From Seohaeicola saemankumensis (lineage in GTDB: Bacteria; Pseudomonadota; Alphaproteobacteria; Rhodobacterales; Rhodobacteraceae): DNA of 64,000 nt. Position 1 is the stretch's first letter; each line of letters begins with the position of its first letter. The translations under genes and the position numbers were made by a program. Shown piece by piece: positions 34,424 through 42,910 of the stretch. The stretch spans positions 186,001 through 250,000 of the forward strand of contig NZ_JAIUZI010000010.1 in assembly GCF_020171285.1 (NCBI RefSeq). Direction: 5' to 3'. The notes beneath the pieces are model-generated. The model saw only the letters and a program-made list of their open reading frames with translations, was not told the origin of the DNA and did not search any database.

Positions 34424-35344
34424 TCACAGTAGCGGCGGAACCGCCGCCGATGCAATGGCCAGCACCAGCAGCGCCGCCCAGACCTGCCACAAAATGCCCA
34501 CCGCGGCGTCGATGTCGTCGGCGCCGATCTCGCGCCGCGCCGCCCCGTTGACCCAGGCCAGGTCCCGCAGGGTGCCGTCGTAGCTGCGCGGCCCGGCCAG
34601 CGCCACGTCCAGCGCGCGCGCCATCGCCGCCTCGGGCCAGCCTGCATTGGGCGACCGGTGGCGGCGGGCGTCTGCCGCGATCTCACGCCAGCGCCGCATC
34701 TGGCCGGTCAGCCCCGCGATCAGCACCCCGGTCAGCCGCGCCGGGATCAGGTTCAAAAGGTCGTCGGCGCGGGCGGCTGCCTTGCCGAAATCCTCGTAGC
34801 GATCGTTGCGGTAGCCGATCATGCTGTCGGCGGTGTTCACCGCCTTGTAGATCATGATCCCCGGCGCGCCAAACAGCAGGAACCAGAACGCCGGCGCCAC
34901 CACCCCGTCCGACAGGTTCTCGGCCCCGCTCTCGATGGCGGCGCGGGCCACGCGCGGGCCGTCCATGTCGCGGCAGTCGCGGCTGACGATCATCGCCACC
35001 GCCTGCCGCCCCTCCCCCACCGACCGGCGCAGCCCGTCGGCCACGGCGCGCACATGGTCGGCCAGCGATTTCTGCGCGATCAGGATCGCCGCGCAGACCA
35101 GCTCGGCCAGCGGTCCCAGCCACGCAATCATCAGCCCCAACAGACCCGCGCCCAGTACCAGCACGGCCAGCGTCGCGCCGCCGCGCAGGCGGCGCGCGGC
35201 CCCGTTGTTCAGACGATGGTCCAGCGCCGCCACCGCCCGCCCCATCAGAACCGCCGGATGTGGCAGCCGCGACCACAGCCAGCGCGGCTCGCCCAGCGCC
35301 GCGTCCAGCAGCAGCGCCAGCACCAGAACGGCGGCGTGGCTCAC
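34424..35344 (-). CDS. cobD: Adenosylcobinamide-phosphate synthase CbiB/CobD
   Basis: 306 residues from GTG 35344, whose overlap with the upstream stop (GTGA) is a strong clue. It is an inner-membrane enzyme attaching (R)-1-amino-2-propanol phosphate to cobyric acid in vitamin B12 synthesis. Family motifs: [24 protein letters not shown] at the N-terminus, [75 protein letters not shown] and [17 protein letters not shown]. It forms a two-gene unit with the PLP decarboxylase that makes its co-substrate. Confidence 0.96.
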   Translation of the reverse strand: MSHAAVLVLALLLDAALGEPRWLWSRLPHPAVLMGRAVAALDHRLNNGAARRLRGGATLAVLVLGAGLLGLMIAWLGPLAELVCAAILIAQKSLADHVRAVADGLRRSVGEGRQAVAMIVSRDCRDMDGPRVARAAIESGAENLSDGVVAPAFWFLLFGAPGIMIYKAVNTADSMIGYRNDRYEDFGKAAARADDLLNLIPARLTGVLIAGLTGQMRRWREIAADARRHRSPNAGWPEAAMARALDVALAGPRSYDGTLRDLAWVNGAARREIGADDIDAAVGILWQVWAALLVLAIASAAVPPLL

Positions 35345-36303
35345 AGCGCCGCCTCCAGCCGCGCCCAACCCTCGGGCGCCGGCAACCCCAGCCGCAGCAG
35401 CTGGCCGGAGTAGGGGAACACGCGGCTCCAGATGTGATGCCGCGCCAGCCGAACCTGCCATTCTGCGGCATCCTCGACGTGATAGAGCCGGAACAGGTCG
35501 GTGCCGCCCGCCACCCGCGCGCCCGCCGCCGTCATCAGCTGGTCCAGCCGGGCGCTGTCAAGGCTCAGCCGCGCGCGTGTCCGCTCTGCCCAGGCCGGAT
35601 CGCTCAGCGCGACGGCCCCGGTCCGCAGCGCCGGACCCGACACCGCCCAGGGGCCGCTCAGATCGGTCAGCCGCGCGATGGTATCGGGCACGGCGATGGC
35701 AAAGCCCAGCCGCAGCCCCGCCAGCCCCCAGAACTTGCCAAAGCTCTTCAGCACGACCACGCCGGGCCGCTGCGCCAGGCGGATCAGGCTGCGCGCCGGC
35801 ATGACATCGCAGAAACTCTCATCAATCACCGTCAGGGCCGCGTCGGCATCGGCTTCGTCCCAGATCCGCCCGTCCGGGTTGTTGGGATGCACCAGAACGC
35901 GCGCCTCGGCGGGGCCGTCCGCCACCACCTGCCAGCCCTGCACGGTAAAGGCGGCGGCGTGTTCGTTGTAGGTGGGCATCGTGATCCGCACCCGCCCCGG
36001 AGCGGCCAGTGAAGGGATCCGCGCAATCGGCGCCGAGGCCCCCGGTGTCGGCAGGATGGCGGCGCCCTCGGGCACGCCCCAGAACGACCGCGCCGAATCG
36101 ATCAGCGCCGCAACCGCGCCCCGGTCCGGCAGATCGGCCCAGTCGCGCGCGGTAAAGGCAGGCAGCGGGTAAGGCACCGGGTTGATACCGGTAGAGAGGT
36201 CGATCCACCCGTCGCGCACGCCGCCGAACCGGGCAACCGCAGCATCGACGCCTCCGCCGTGGTCCCGCGCCGGGGCGGGTAAATAGCCGTCGCTGGTGCT
36301 CAT
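35341..36303 (-). CDS. cobC: Threonine-phosphate decarboxylase CobC
   Basis: 320 residues from ATG 36303. A class I aminotransferase-fold PLP enzyme that makes (R)-1-amino-2-propanol O-2-phosphate from L-threonine O-3-phosphate for the B12 side chain. Visible features: [15 protein letters not shown] and [15 protein letters not shown] (typical CobC N-terminus), [12 protein letters not shown], the Asp of TVIDESFCD and the Schiff-base Lys in [16 protein letters not shown]. Stop and next start overlap (GTGA), so it is coupled to cobD. No cobalamin riboswitch is seen upstream. Confidence 0.94.
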   Translation of the reverse strand: MSTSDGYLPAPARDHGGGVDAAVARFGGVRDGWIDLSTGINPVPYPLPAFTARDWADLPDRGAVAALIDSARSFWGVPEGAAILPTPGASAPIARIPSLAAPGRVRITMPTYNEHAAAFTVQGWQVVADGPAEARVLVHPNNPDGRIWDEADADAALTVIDESFCDVMPARSLIRLAQRPGVVVLKSFGKFWGLAGLRLGFAIAVPDTIARLTDLSGPWAVSGPALRTGAVALSDPAWAERTRARLSLDSARLDQLMTAAGARVAGGTDLFRLYHVEDAAEWQVRLARHHIWSRVFPYSGQLLRLGLPAPEGWARLEAAL

Positions 36304-36407
36304 CTCTGCCGCATCTGCCAAAATTTCCGCACGTCTGGCGGTGTTCAAGCGAAAAACCGCCGCGGACACAAGCGTGCATTGGCCGCCTTCATCCAGATTG
36401 ACACCCG

Positions 36408-36422
36408 TTAAGTATTTGTTAA
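36408..36422. promoter_or_regulatory. CtrA-type binding site (TTAA-N7-TTAA)
   Basis: TTAAGTATTTGTTAA is a full match to the CtrA consensus TTAA-N7-TTAA. It lies 72 bases before the start of the receiver protein and 105 bases before cobC in the other direction, within a 190-base A/T-rich divergent region. A TTGACA at 36398-36403 overlaps its left side. CtrA controls motility and regulator genes in Rhodobacteraceae. Confidence 0.6.
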
Positions 36423-36493
36423 CGGATAAGGCAGATCACCAGAAATGGGGAGAGGCACAGGAATACGCTAAGAAACGGTGCCCGGTTAGTGTG

Positions 36494-36856
36494 ATGAATG
36501 TTCTGATTGTTGAAAGCGACCCGAATCTGGGTCGGCTGTGGAAACGCCACATGCAGCGCCAAGGCTGGGATGTGCGTCTGGTCGAAAGCCAGGAACAGGC
36601 GATCCTCGCGCTGCATGGCTCAGAGTTTGAAATCATCCTGCTCGATCTGGTGCTCGAGCAGGGCAGCGCCCTGGCGGTCGCCGATTTCGCCAGCTACCGC
36701 CGCCCCAGGGCGCGCATCATCTTCGTGACCAACACCAGCTTCTTTTCAGACGGCTCGATCTTTGCCCACAGCCCAAACGCCTGCGCCTACGTCCAGAGCG
36801 CGACCCCGCCCGAGGACCTGACCGCGATGGTGGAACATTACGCCGCCCTCGGCTGA
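36494..36856 (+). CDS. Single-domain receiver-like protein
   Basis: 120 residues from ATG 36494; a GTG one codon earlier is also possible. The fold of a response-regulator receiver is clear: MNVLIVESDPN (acidic patch, E7 and D9), phospho-acceptor Asp in IILLDLVLEQG, and Thr in IIFVTNTSFFS. The expected Lys-Pro after strand 5 is missing (AYVQSATPPED), so phosphorylation-driven switching may be altered. No output domain. A CtrA-type site lies upstream. Its last 19 bases overlap the convergent GST-like gene. Confidence 0.8.
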   Translation: MNVLIVESDPNLGRLWKRHMQRQGWDVRLVESQEQAILALHGSEFEIILLDLVLEQGSALAVADFASYRRPRARIIFVTNTSFFSDGSIFAHSPNACAYVQSATPPEDLTAMVEHYAALG

Positions 36857-37827
36857 CCGCGACCATGCGGTTCGAGGTAGTCCAGAACCGGGTTGACCGG
36901 AATGATCCGGTGCGGATTGATGCTCTCGTGGCTGTAGTGATAGTGGCGCACGATATGGGCCATGTTGATCGTCTCTGACACGCCCGGCCACTGGTACAGC
37001 TCGCGGGTATAGGCCCACAGGTTGGGATAATCGACGATCCGTTTCCGGTTGCACTTGAAGTGCAGGTGATAGACCGGGTCGAACCGGATCAGCGTGGTGA
37101 ACAGCCGCCAGTCGGCCTCGGTCACCCGGTCGCCCATTAGGTAGCGCTGGCGCGACAGCCGGTCCTCCAGCCAGTCCAGCGTGTCGAACAGCGGCCCCAC
37201 GGCGGCGTCATAGGCCGCCTGCGAGGTTGCGAAGCCGCATTTGTAGACGCCGTTGTTCAGCGTGTCGTAGATCCGCGCGTTGACCTCCTCGATGGCGTCC
37301 CGCATCGGCTCGGGCCAGAAATCGGCGGTATTGCCGGTGATCCCGTCAAAGGCCGAATTGAACATGCGGATGATCTCGGCGCTCTCGTTCGACACGATGG
37401 TGCCCTGCGCCTTGTCCCACAGGATCGGCACCGTGGCGCGACCGGAATAGGCCGGATCGGCGCGGATATAGATCTGGTGGACAAAATCGGACCCGAACAG
37501 CGCGTCGCCGGTGGCGCCACGATCATCGGTCTCAAAGGTCCAGCCCTGCTCCAGCATGTCGGGATGCACCACCGAGACGGAAACATGGTCCTCCAGCCCC
37601 TTGAGCTTGCGAAAGATCAGCGTGCGGTGCGCCCAGGGGCAGGCGGCGCTGACATAGAGATGATAGCGCCCCGATTCGGCGGCGAACCCGCCACGCCCCG
37701 AGGGCCCCGGTGCGCCGTCAGCGGTGATCCAGTTGCGGAACTGCGATTCTGAGCGGATGAATTTGCCGCCCGATGCCTTCGTGTCGTACCAGACGTCATG
37801 CCAGACGCCGTCCACCAACATACCCAT
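36838..37827 (-). CDS. yqjG: Glutathionyl-hydroquinone reductase (YqjG/Xi-class GST)
   Basis: 329 residues. The active-site motif AACPWAHR (C63) belongs to Xi-class glutathione transferases, which reduce glutathionyl-hydroquinones and use Cys instead of Tyr/Ser. Other family signatures: GRATVPILWDKAQGTIVSNESAEIIRMFN, NNGVYKCGFATSQAAYD, GDRVTEADWRLFTTLIRFDPVYHLHFKCN and the C-terminal HYHYSHESINPHRIIPVNP. Cytoplasmic. Single gene, convergent with the receiver protein with a 19-base overlap. Confidence 0.95.
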   Translation of the reverse strand: MGMLVDGVWHDVWYDTKASGGKFIRSESQFRNWITADGAPGPSGRGGFAAESGRYHLYVSAACPWAHRTLIFRKLKGLEDHVSVSVVHPDMLEQGWTFETDDRGATGDALFGSDFVHQIYIRADPAYSGRATVPILWDKAQGTIVSNESAEIIRMFNSAFDGITGNTADFWPEPMRDAIEEVNARIYDTLNNGVYKCGFATSQAAYDAAVGPLFDTLDWLEDRLSRQRYLMGDRVTEADWRLFTTLIRFDPVYHLHFKCNRKRIVDYPNLWAYTRELYQWPGVSETINMAHIVRHYHYSHESINPHRIIPVNPVLDYLEPHGRGQPRAA

Positions 37828-38049
37828 TGTGTGTCTCCCGTAGCTGCCACTCTACATAGGCGATCGGCGCCGCACAGCCAGAGGACCGGCTGCGCAGCCG
37901 GCCTGCATCAATGCACAGGCCCGGGCGTGGGCGGGTGACGCCATTTCGCAACGTCAGGCGGCGCGATGGCGATTGTTACCAAATCTTTGCTTGAAATCTC
38001 ATAGGCTTGCGGCACCATTGAGCCTGCCGGACCTGGGAGGGAAAGCATC
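37828..38049. other. Intergenic region, 222 bases
   Basis: Between two divergent genes. It holds the 16-base palindrome CCGGCTGCGCAGCCGG at 37886-37901 without a following T run, and an A/T-rich stretch about 37970-38020 that probably contains the promoter of the plus-strand gene. No ORF or RNA gene recognised. Confidence 0.35.
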
Positions 38050-38397
38050 GTGACCACATATATGCCGAAAGAAGTCCGCGACGGGCTGGATGCCGCGCGC
38101 CTCGCCGCGCTCAAGAAATCAAGCCGCCTGCGGGTCCTGGTCGGAGAGCGGTTTTACCCCGTGCTCAGGCTGTGGCGCGGCGGCTTTGCCGTGGAAACGG
38201 AGACCACGCCAGGCCTGCGCGGCCTGGTCGACCTCTACGACGGCGGCAACCATCTCTACCAATGCCTGATCGTGGCCTCCGAAGAGGACGGCGGCGAGAT
38301 GTGTTACGAGTTCAAGCGCAATACCGCCGCGGCCGACCGCGCACCGCTCGACTACACCCGCGACCCCGACGCACCGATCGCCCTGCTGCCGCGCTAA
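38050..38397 (+). CDS. Conserved hypothetical protein, possibly PilZ-like
   Basis: 115 residues from GTG 38050, preceded by GGGAGG at about 10 bases. Soluble and without signal peptide. The stretch SRLRVLVGERFYPVLRLWRGGFAVET, then LRGLVDLYDGGNHLYQCLIVASEEDGGEMCYEFKRN, has the arrangement of a small beta-barrel like PilZ (R...; F-x-V-x-x-W-x-G-G-F; h-x-G), but the canonical RxxxR and DxSxxG c-di-GMP motifs are not complete. I do not assign a function. Monocistronic. Confidence 0.65.
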   Translation: MTTYMPKEVRDGLDAARLAALKKSSRLRVLVGERFYPVLRLWRGGFAVETETTPGLRGLVDLYDGGNHLYQCLIVASEEDGGEMCYEFKRNTAAADRAPLDYTRDPDAPIALLPR

Positions 38398-38446
38398 CCC
38401 GGGCCCCGCCGCCCCCGCAACCCGGGCCGCTCCCGCCCGGCCTCAC

Positions 38447-38495
38447 GGCATCAAAGATGCCCCTCGCCCGGTTGGGCCCGGCAGCGCGCGGGTAA
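38447..38495 (+). repeat. Intergenic element B, copy 1
   Basis: Starts with the inverted repeat GGCATCAAAGATGCC (6-bp arms), followed by CGGTTGGGCCCGGCAGCGCGCGG. A close relative lies at 47780-47835. Both copies sit next to a copy of the TTTCATCTCTTC element. Confidence 0.6.
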
Positions 38496-38520
38496 ACCCA
38501 CGCGCTGCGCCCGCGCGTCC

Positions 38521-38586
38521 TTTCATCTCTTCGGAAAATACTCCGGGGGTGAGGCCGCAAGGCCGAGGGGGCAGCGCCCCCTTCCC
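38521..38586 (+). repeat. TTTCATCTCTTC intergenic element, copy 3
   Basis: TTTCATCTCTTCGGAAAATA, then CTCCGGGGGTGAGGCCGCA, AGGCCGAGG and the hairpin GGGGGCAGCGCCCCC. It is nearly identical to copy 4 at 47677. It lies between the convergent stops of the hypothetical protein and patB. Confidence 0.8.
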
Positions 38587-38594
38587 CCCAGCCC

Positions 38595-39773
38595 TTACTG
38601 AAGGTCGGCGAAGGCGCGTCGCAGCCGGTCACAGGCCTCTTCCACCAGCGCCCGCCGTGTGGCGATGTTGAACCGCAGGTAGCTGTCGCCGCCGGTGCCG
38701 AACACCGGCCCGTGATTGGTGGCGATCTTTGCCTCCTCTTCGACCCGGCGGGTGAACTCGGCCCGCTCCATCCCGGTGCCGGCGAAATCGACCCAGGAGA
38801 GGTAGGTCGCCTCCATCCGCCCCGCCGACAGCCCCGGGATCTCTGCGATGGTCGCCTCGAACAGCGCCCGGTTGCCGTCGAGGTAGTGCATCAGCGCATC
38901 GACCCATTCCGCCCCCTCGGGCGAATAGGCCGCCGCGGTCACCGCCTGGCCCATCGAGTTTCCGGCCAGGCTCAGCTCGCGCAGCCGGGTGCCGAACCGC
39001 TGGCGCAGCTCGGGGTCCGCGATGGTGACATGGCCGGTGTGCAGCCCCGCCACGTTGAACGTCTTGGACGGCGCGGTCAGCATGATCAGCCGGTCCACCA
39101 CCGACGGATCGGCCAGCGGCATCGGGATATGCTGGTAACCGGGATAGACCAGGTCGTGGTGGATCTCGTCCGAGATCAGCAGCAGATCGTGCCGCTTGGC
39201 GAAATCGGCAACGCCCTGCAGCTCGGCCCGGGTCCAGACCCGGCCGCCCGGGTTGTGCGGCGAACAGAGGATCAGCGCCTTTTCCGCGCCGGTCATCTGC
39301 GCGTCCCAGGCCTCGAAATCCATCCGGTACTGGCCGTCCTCGCGGGCCAGCGGGCATTCCACAACCTCACGCCCCGCCGCCCGGATCGCGCGGGCAAAGG
39401 CGTGGTAGACCGGCGTGAACAGCACCACGCCGTCGCCCTTTTCGGTAAAGGTGTCCAGGCACAGCCCCACCGCGTTGACCAGCCCGGCGGTGGTGAACAC
39501 CCAGTCGGGCTCGACCTGCCAGCCGTGGCGCGCCTGCATCCACCAGGTGATCGCGCCGATGTATTCCGCGCCGTTGTCGTAATAGGTGAACGCCCCCTGG
39601 TCGACCAGCCGTCGGGCGCGCTCCTGCACCGCCGGTACGGTGCGGAAATCCATATCCGCCACCCACATCGCCAGCCCCTCGTCGGCGGGGATGCCGTAAA
39701 CCCGTTCCAACTTGTCCCACTTGGAACTGAAGGTGCCGCGCCATTCCACGGGTGTATCGAAATCGAAAGTCAT
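38595..39773 (-). CDS. patB: PatB/MalY-type C-S lyase (cystathionine beta-lyase family)
   Basis: 392 residues. A PLP class I/II enzyme of the PatB/MalY subgroup that splits C-S bonds in cystathionine or cysteine conjugates. Typical: SSKWDKLERVYGIPADEGLAMWVADMDFRTVPAVQE at the N-terminus, FTTAGLVNAVGL, LCSPHNPGGRVWTRAEL, LISDEIHHDLVYPG (Asp to PLP nitrogen), the Lys of TAPSKTFNVAGLHTGHV, and RFNIATRR with the carboxylate-binding Arg. Single gene, divergent from the deformylase cluster. Confidence 0.95.
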   Translation of the reverse strand: MTFDFDTPVEWRGTFSSKWDKLERVYGIPADEGLAMWVADMDFRTVPAVQERARRLVDQGAFTYYDNGAEYIGAITWWMQARHGWQVEPDWVFTTAGLVNAVGLCLDTFTEKGDGVVLFTPVYHAFARAIRAAGREVVECPLAREDGQYRMDFEAWDAQMTGAEKALILCSPHNPGGRVWTRAELQGVADFAKRHDLLLISDEIHHDLVYPGYQHIPMPLADPSVVDRLIMLTAPSKTFNVAGLHTGHVTIADPELRQRFGTRLRELSLAGNSMGQAVTAAAYSPEGAEWVDALMHYLDGNRALFEATIAEIPGLSAGRMEATYLSWVDFAGTGMERAEFTRRVEEEAKIATNHGPVFGTGGDSYLRFNIATRRALVEEACDRLRRAFADLQ

Positions 39774-39880
39774 GCCTGGTGTCTCCGTCGTCCGCCGCGC
39801 AAGCTACCCGGCCAGACACTGGGCGCAAGGGGCAACGCAGGGTTATTGCAGCGCGGCGGTCAATCGCCTAAATCACCCCC

Positions 39881-40399
39881 ATGAAACGCCCTATCCTGAT
39901 CCACCCCGATCCCCGCCTGAAAAAGGTCTGCGCGCCGGTGGCCGATATCTCGGACGACCTGCGCAAACTGGCCGACGACATGCTGGAAACCATGTATGAC
40001 GCGCCGGGTATCGGCCTGGCCGCGCCCCAGGTCGGCGTGCTCGAGCGGCTGATCGTGCTGGACTGCGTCAAGGAAGAGGGCGAGCCGCCGAAACCCACGG
40101 TGATGTTCAACCCCGAGATCGTGTCCGCCTCCGAGGAAACCAACACCTACGAGGAGGGCTGCCTGTCGATCCCCGAGCAATTCGCCGAGGTGACCCGCCC
40201 CAAAGAGGTCGAGGTCAGCTGGATCGACCGCGACGGCAAGCTGCAGAAACAGGGGTTCGACGGGCTCTGGGCGACCTGCGTCCAGCACGAGATCGACCAC
40301 CTGAACGGCAAGCTCTTCATCGATTATCTCGGCGCGATGAAACGCCAGATGATCACCCGCAAGATGCAGAAGCTGAAACGCGAAAAGGCCCGCATGTGA
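39881..40399 (+). CDS. def: Peptide deformylase, first of three
   Basis: 172 residues, full length. It removes the formyl group from the N-terminus of new proteins using an Fe2+-type metal. All three motifs are intact: GIGLAAPQVG, EGCLSIP (metal Cys) and QHEIDHLNG (two metal His and catalytic Glu). This is the housekeeping copy by completeness. The second deformylase starts inside its stop (GTGA at 40396-40399), and fmt, the opposing formyltransferase, lies at the end of the cluster. Confidence 0.97.
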   Translation: MKRPILIHPDPRLKKVCAPVADISDDLRKLADDMLETMYDAPGIGLAAPQVGVLERLIVLDCVKEEGEPPKPTVMFNPEIVSASEETNTYEEGCLSIPEQFAEVTRPKEVEVSWIDRDGKLQKQGFDGLWATCVQHEIDHLNGKLFIDYLGAMKRQMITRKMQKLKREKARM

Positions 40400-40896
40400 G
40401 CGTGCTGCCGATCCTGCGCTGGCCCGATCCGCGCCTGTCGCAACGCTGCGACCCGGTCGAACACGAAGACATCGACGCGCTGGTCGCCGACCTGTTCGAC
40501 ACCATGTATGCCGCGCAGGGTCGCGGGCTGGCTGCACCACAGGTCGGCGTGATGAAGCGGGTTTTCGTGATGGACGTGACGTGGAAAGAGGGCACACCCA
40601 GCCCGCTGGCGATGGTCAACCCGACCATCATGGCCGCCGAACGGGTGCCCGTGGTGGCCGACGAAGGCTGCCTGTCGATCCCCGGCGTGATGGTGCCGGT
40701 GGAACGCAACGTGGCCGTCACCGTGCAATGGTCCGAACCCAAGGGCGACATCCACATGGCCGATTTCGACGGCTTCGAGGCGCGCTGCATCCAGCATGAA
40801 TTCGACCACCTGAACGGCACCGTCACCTTTGACCGCATCGCGCCCGACCTGCGCGCCGAACTGGAGGGCGCCTATATGGCGCAGACCCGCCCATGA
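40396..40896 (+). CDS. def: Peptide deformylase, second of three
   Basis: 166 residues from GTG 40396 (4-base overlap with the first copy). Motifs are intact except for an Arg in motif 1: GRGLAAPQVG, EGCLSIPG and QHEFDHLNG. It should therefore be catalytically active. The protein lacks the basic C-terminal tail of the first copy. It ends in ATGA overlap with the third copy at 40893. The three genes arose by tandem duplication but have diverged strongly. Confidence 0.95.
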   Translation: MSVLPILRWPDPRLSQRCDPVEHEDIDALVADLFDTMYAAQGRGLAAPQVGVMKRVFVMDVTWKEGTPSPLAMVNPTIMAAERVPVVADEGCLSIPGVMVPVERNVAVTVQWSEPKGDIHMADFDGFEARCIQHEFDHLNGTVTFDRIAPDLRAELEGAYMAQTRP

Positions 40897-41387
40897 CCGT
40901 GCGCAAATGCCTGCCCTGGCCCGACAAGCGCCTGCGCACCGCCGCCGAACCGGTGGCAGAGATCACCGACGAGATCCGGGCGATCTGGACCGACATGATC
41001 GACACGATGGAGGCGATGCCCGGCGTCGGCCTCGGCGCGCCGCAGATCGGCGTCATGCTGCGGCTGGCGGTGGTCGATGGCTCTGCCGAACGCGGCCGGG
41101 CGGTGCGCCTGGCCAACCCGGAAATCCTGCACGCCTCGACCCAGCTGCGCGAGCACGAGGAAGCCAGCCCGAACCTGCCCGGTGTCTCCGCGAAACTGAA
41201 ACGCCCGCGCGCGGTGACCGTGCGCTACATGGACGAAACCGGCAGCCTCACCGAACGCGATTTCGTCGGCATCGAGGCGACCAGCGTGCAGCACCAGATC
41301 GACCACCTGAACGGGCGGATGTATTTCGACAACCTCAGCAAGGTCAAACGCGACATGCTGCTGCGCAAGGCCCGGAAATTGGCGTAG
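40893..41387 (+). CDS. Degenerate peptide deformylase-like protein, third of three
   Basis: 164 residues. The deformylase fold is obvious, but key residues are lost: motif 1 is GVGLGAPQIG, motif 2 reads EEASPNLPG instead of EGCLSxP, so the metal-binding Cys is gone, and motif 3 is QHQIDHLNG, with Gln for the catalytic Glu. A normal deformylase reaction is not expected; a binding or regulatory role, or another chemistry, is possible. The frame is intact and the gene is translationally coupled, so it is not a pseudogene. Its stop lies in the arm of a REP-like inverted repeat. Confidence 0.88.
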   Translation: MTVRKCLPWPDKRLRTAAEPVAEITDEIRAIWTDMIDTMEAMPGVGLGAPQIGVMLRLAVVDGSAERGRAVRLANPEILHASTQLREHEEASPNLPGVSAKLKRPRAVTVRYMDETGSLTERDFVGIEATSVQHQIDHLNGRMYFDNLSKVKRDMLLRKARKLA

Positions 41388-41442
41388 GGTGGGGTTTCAC
41401 CCCACCTTGCGCACCGGGTGGTGGGGTGAAACCCCACCCTAC
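41384..41442. repeat. REP-like long inverted repeat
   Basis: Perfect 23-base arms at 41384-41406 and 41420-41442 around a 13-base loop. The left arm begins GTAGGGTGGGGTTTCACC and its sub-structure is itself palindromic (GGTGGGGT...ACCCCACC). The left arm includes the stop codon of the third deformylase, and the right arm ends just before the fmt ribosome binding site AAGGA at 41445. It would form a strong mRNA hairpin between the two genes. Confidence 0.92.
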
Positions 41443-41456
41443 ACAAGGAACACGCG

Positions 41457-42368
41457 ATGCGGATCATTTTCATGGGCACGCCCGATTTCTCCGTCCCGGT
41501 TCTGGACGCGCTGGTTGACGCCGGTCACGACATCGCCTGCGTCTATTGCCAGCCGCCGCGTCCCGCCGGGCGCGGCAAGAAGGACCGCCCGACGCCGGTC
41601 CATGCCCGCGCAGCGGCGCTGGGGCTGGATGTCCGCCACCCGGTCTCGCTGAAATCCCCAGACGAACAGGTGGCTTTTACCGCGCAGGGCGCCGATGTGG
41701 CCGTGGTGGTGGCCTATGGGCTGATCCTGCCACAGCCGGTGCTGGATGCGCCCCGCCACGGCTGCCTGAACATCCACGCCAGCCTGCTGCCGCGCTGGCG
41801 CGGGGCCGCGCCGATCCACCGCGCGATCATGTCGGGCGACGCCGAAACCGGCATCTGCATCATGCAGATGGAGGCCGGGCTCGACACCGGGCCGGTGCTG
41901 CTGCGCGAGACGACCCCGATCGGGACCGATGAAACCACCGGCCAGCTGCACGACCGCCTGTCGCAGATGGGCGCAGCGCTGATCGTGCGGGCGCTCGACC
42001 AGCTGGGTGCCCTGACCCCCGAACCGCAGCCCGACACCGGTGTCACCTACGCCAGCAAGATCGACAAGGCCGAGGCAAAGATCGACTGGACCCGCCCCGC
42101 CATCGACATTGATCGCCAGATCCGCGGCCTCTCGCCCTTTCCCGGCGCCTGGACCGAGATCGACGGCACCCGCGTAAAACTGCTCGGCTCCACTTTGGCC
42201 GAGGGTTCCGGCCCGCCCGGCGCGGTGCTCGACGCGGCGCTCACCATCGCCTGCGGCGCGGGCGCGATCTCGCCGACACGCTTGCAAAGGGCGGGCAAGG
42301 GCGCGCAGGATAGGGCAACCTTCCTGCGTGGCTGGCCGGTCGCACAGGGCACCCGCCTGCAAGGATAA
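41457..42368 (+). CDS. fmt: Methionyl-tRNA formyltransferase
   Basis: 303 residues, normal length. It formylates initiator Met-tRNA using 10-formyl-tetrahydrofolate. Motifs: [19 protein letters not shown] at the N-terminus, [11 protein letters not shown], the catalytic [20 protein letters not shown] (Asn, His) with [22 protein letters not shown] (Asp), and the C-terminal tRNA-binding OB domain from about residue 205. A good AAGGA lies 8 bases before the ATG. Last member of the deformylase cluster. Confidence 0.97.
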   Translation: MRIIFMGTPDFSVPVLDALVDAGHDIACVYCQPPRPAGRGKKDRPTPVHARAAALGLDVRHPVSLKSPDEQVAFTAQGADVAVVVAYGLILPQPVLDAPRHGCLNIHASLLPRWRGAAPIHRAIMSGDAETGICIMQMEAGLDTGPVLLRETTPIGTDETTGQLHDRLSQMGAALIVRALDQLGALTPEPQPDTGVTYASKIDKAEAKIDWTRPAIDIDRQIRGLSPFPGAWTEIDGTRVKLLGSTLAEGSGPPGAVLDAALTIACGAGAISPTRLQRAGKGAQDRATFLRGWPVAQGTRLQG

Positions 42369-42372
42369 CCGC

Positions 42373-42609
42373 ATGTTCATGACCATGATGGGAACCGTCG
42401 TCATTGCCGGTATCGTCGGCTACCTGGCGGAACGGACTCAGTTCACCCACAACGGCTATGTGCAGTCCATCATCATCTGCATCGGCGGCGCCTTCCTGTT
42501 CTTCTTTGTCCGCATCATGTTCGGCATCGGATTCGGCAGCCCCGGCATCAACGCGGTGGTCTCCTCCATCGGGGCGCTGATCATCGTGCCGTTCCACTGG
42601 CGCAAGTGA
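42373..42609 (+). CDS. GlsB/YeaQ/YmgE-like small membrane protein
   Basis: 78 residues from ATG 42373, 4 bases after the fmt stop. Three hydrophobic segments (about 3-15, 28-49, 57-73) with glycine-rich turns, like the transglycosylase-associated (GlsB/YeaQ/YmgE) family but more divergent than its neighbour. Such proteins sit in the inner membrane and are linked to envelope or acid stress; no reaction is known. It forms a pair with the next small gene. Confidence 0.65.
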   Translation: MFMTMMGTVVIAGIVGYLAERTQFTHNGYVQSIIICIGGAFLFFFVRIMFGIGFGSPGINAVVSSIGALIIVPFHWRK

Positions 42610-42619
42610 GGATCGAACC

Positions 42620-42859
42620 ATGATGAGCATTGTCGGACTGATCATCATCGGCGCGGCGGCGGGGTTTCTCGCCACCCGGCTGATGCGGATCGAGGCGGAT
42701 ATCATCACCACCATGGTCATCGGCATGACCGGCGCGCTTCTGGGCGGGCTGATCCTGCGGGCGCTGCTGACCATGATGGGCGCGATGTCCGGTTTTGTCG
42801 GCGCGGTGCTGGGGGCGCTGCTGGTGATCTGGGTCTGGCAGAAATACCTGCGCCGCTGA
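42620..42859 (+). CDS. GlsB/YeaQ/YmgE family membrane protein
   Basis: 79 residues with the family pattern: IIIGAAAGFLATRLM, then ITTMVIGMTGALLGGLILRALL, then GFVGAVLGALLVIWVWQKYLRR. Three membrane segments. It starts 10 bases after its upstream partner, so the pair is probably one transcript following fmt. Function unknown beyond a possible stress role. Confidence 0.82.
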   Translation: MMSIVGLIIIGAAAGFLATRLMRIEADIITTMVIGMTGALLGGLILRALLTMMGAMSGFVGAVLGALLVIWVWQKYLRR

Positions 42860-42910
42860 CAGCGCCACGCGGCGATTTGAAATCCACCCGCAATCGCCTA
42901 AGCTGAGCGG

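Noticed and set aside
37886..37901. Perfect palindrome CCGGCTGCGCAGCCGG as a terminator or operator
   Set aside because: No T run, single occurrence in the window, and GC-rich palindromes of this size are common in such DNA.
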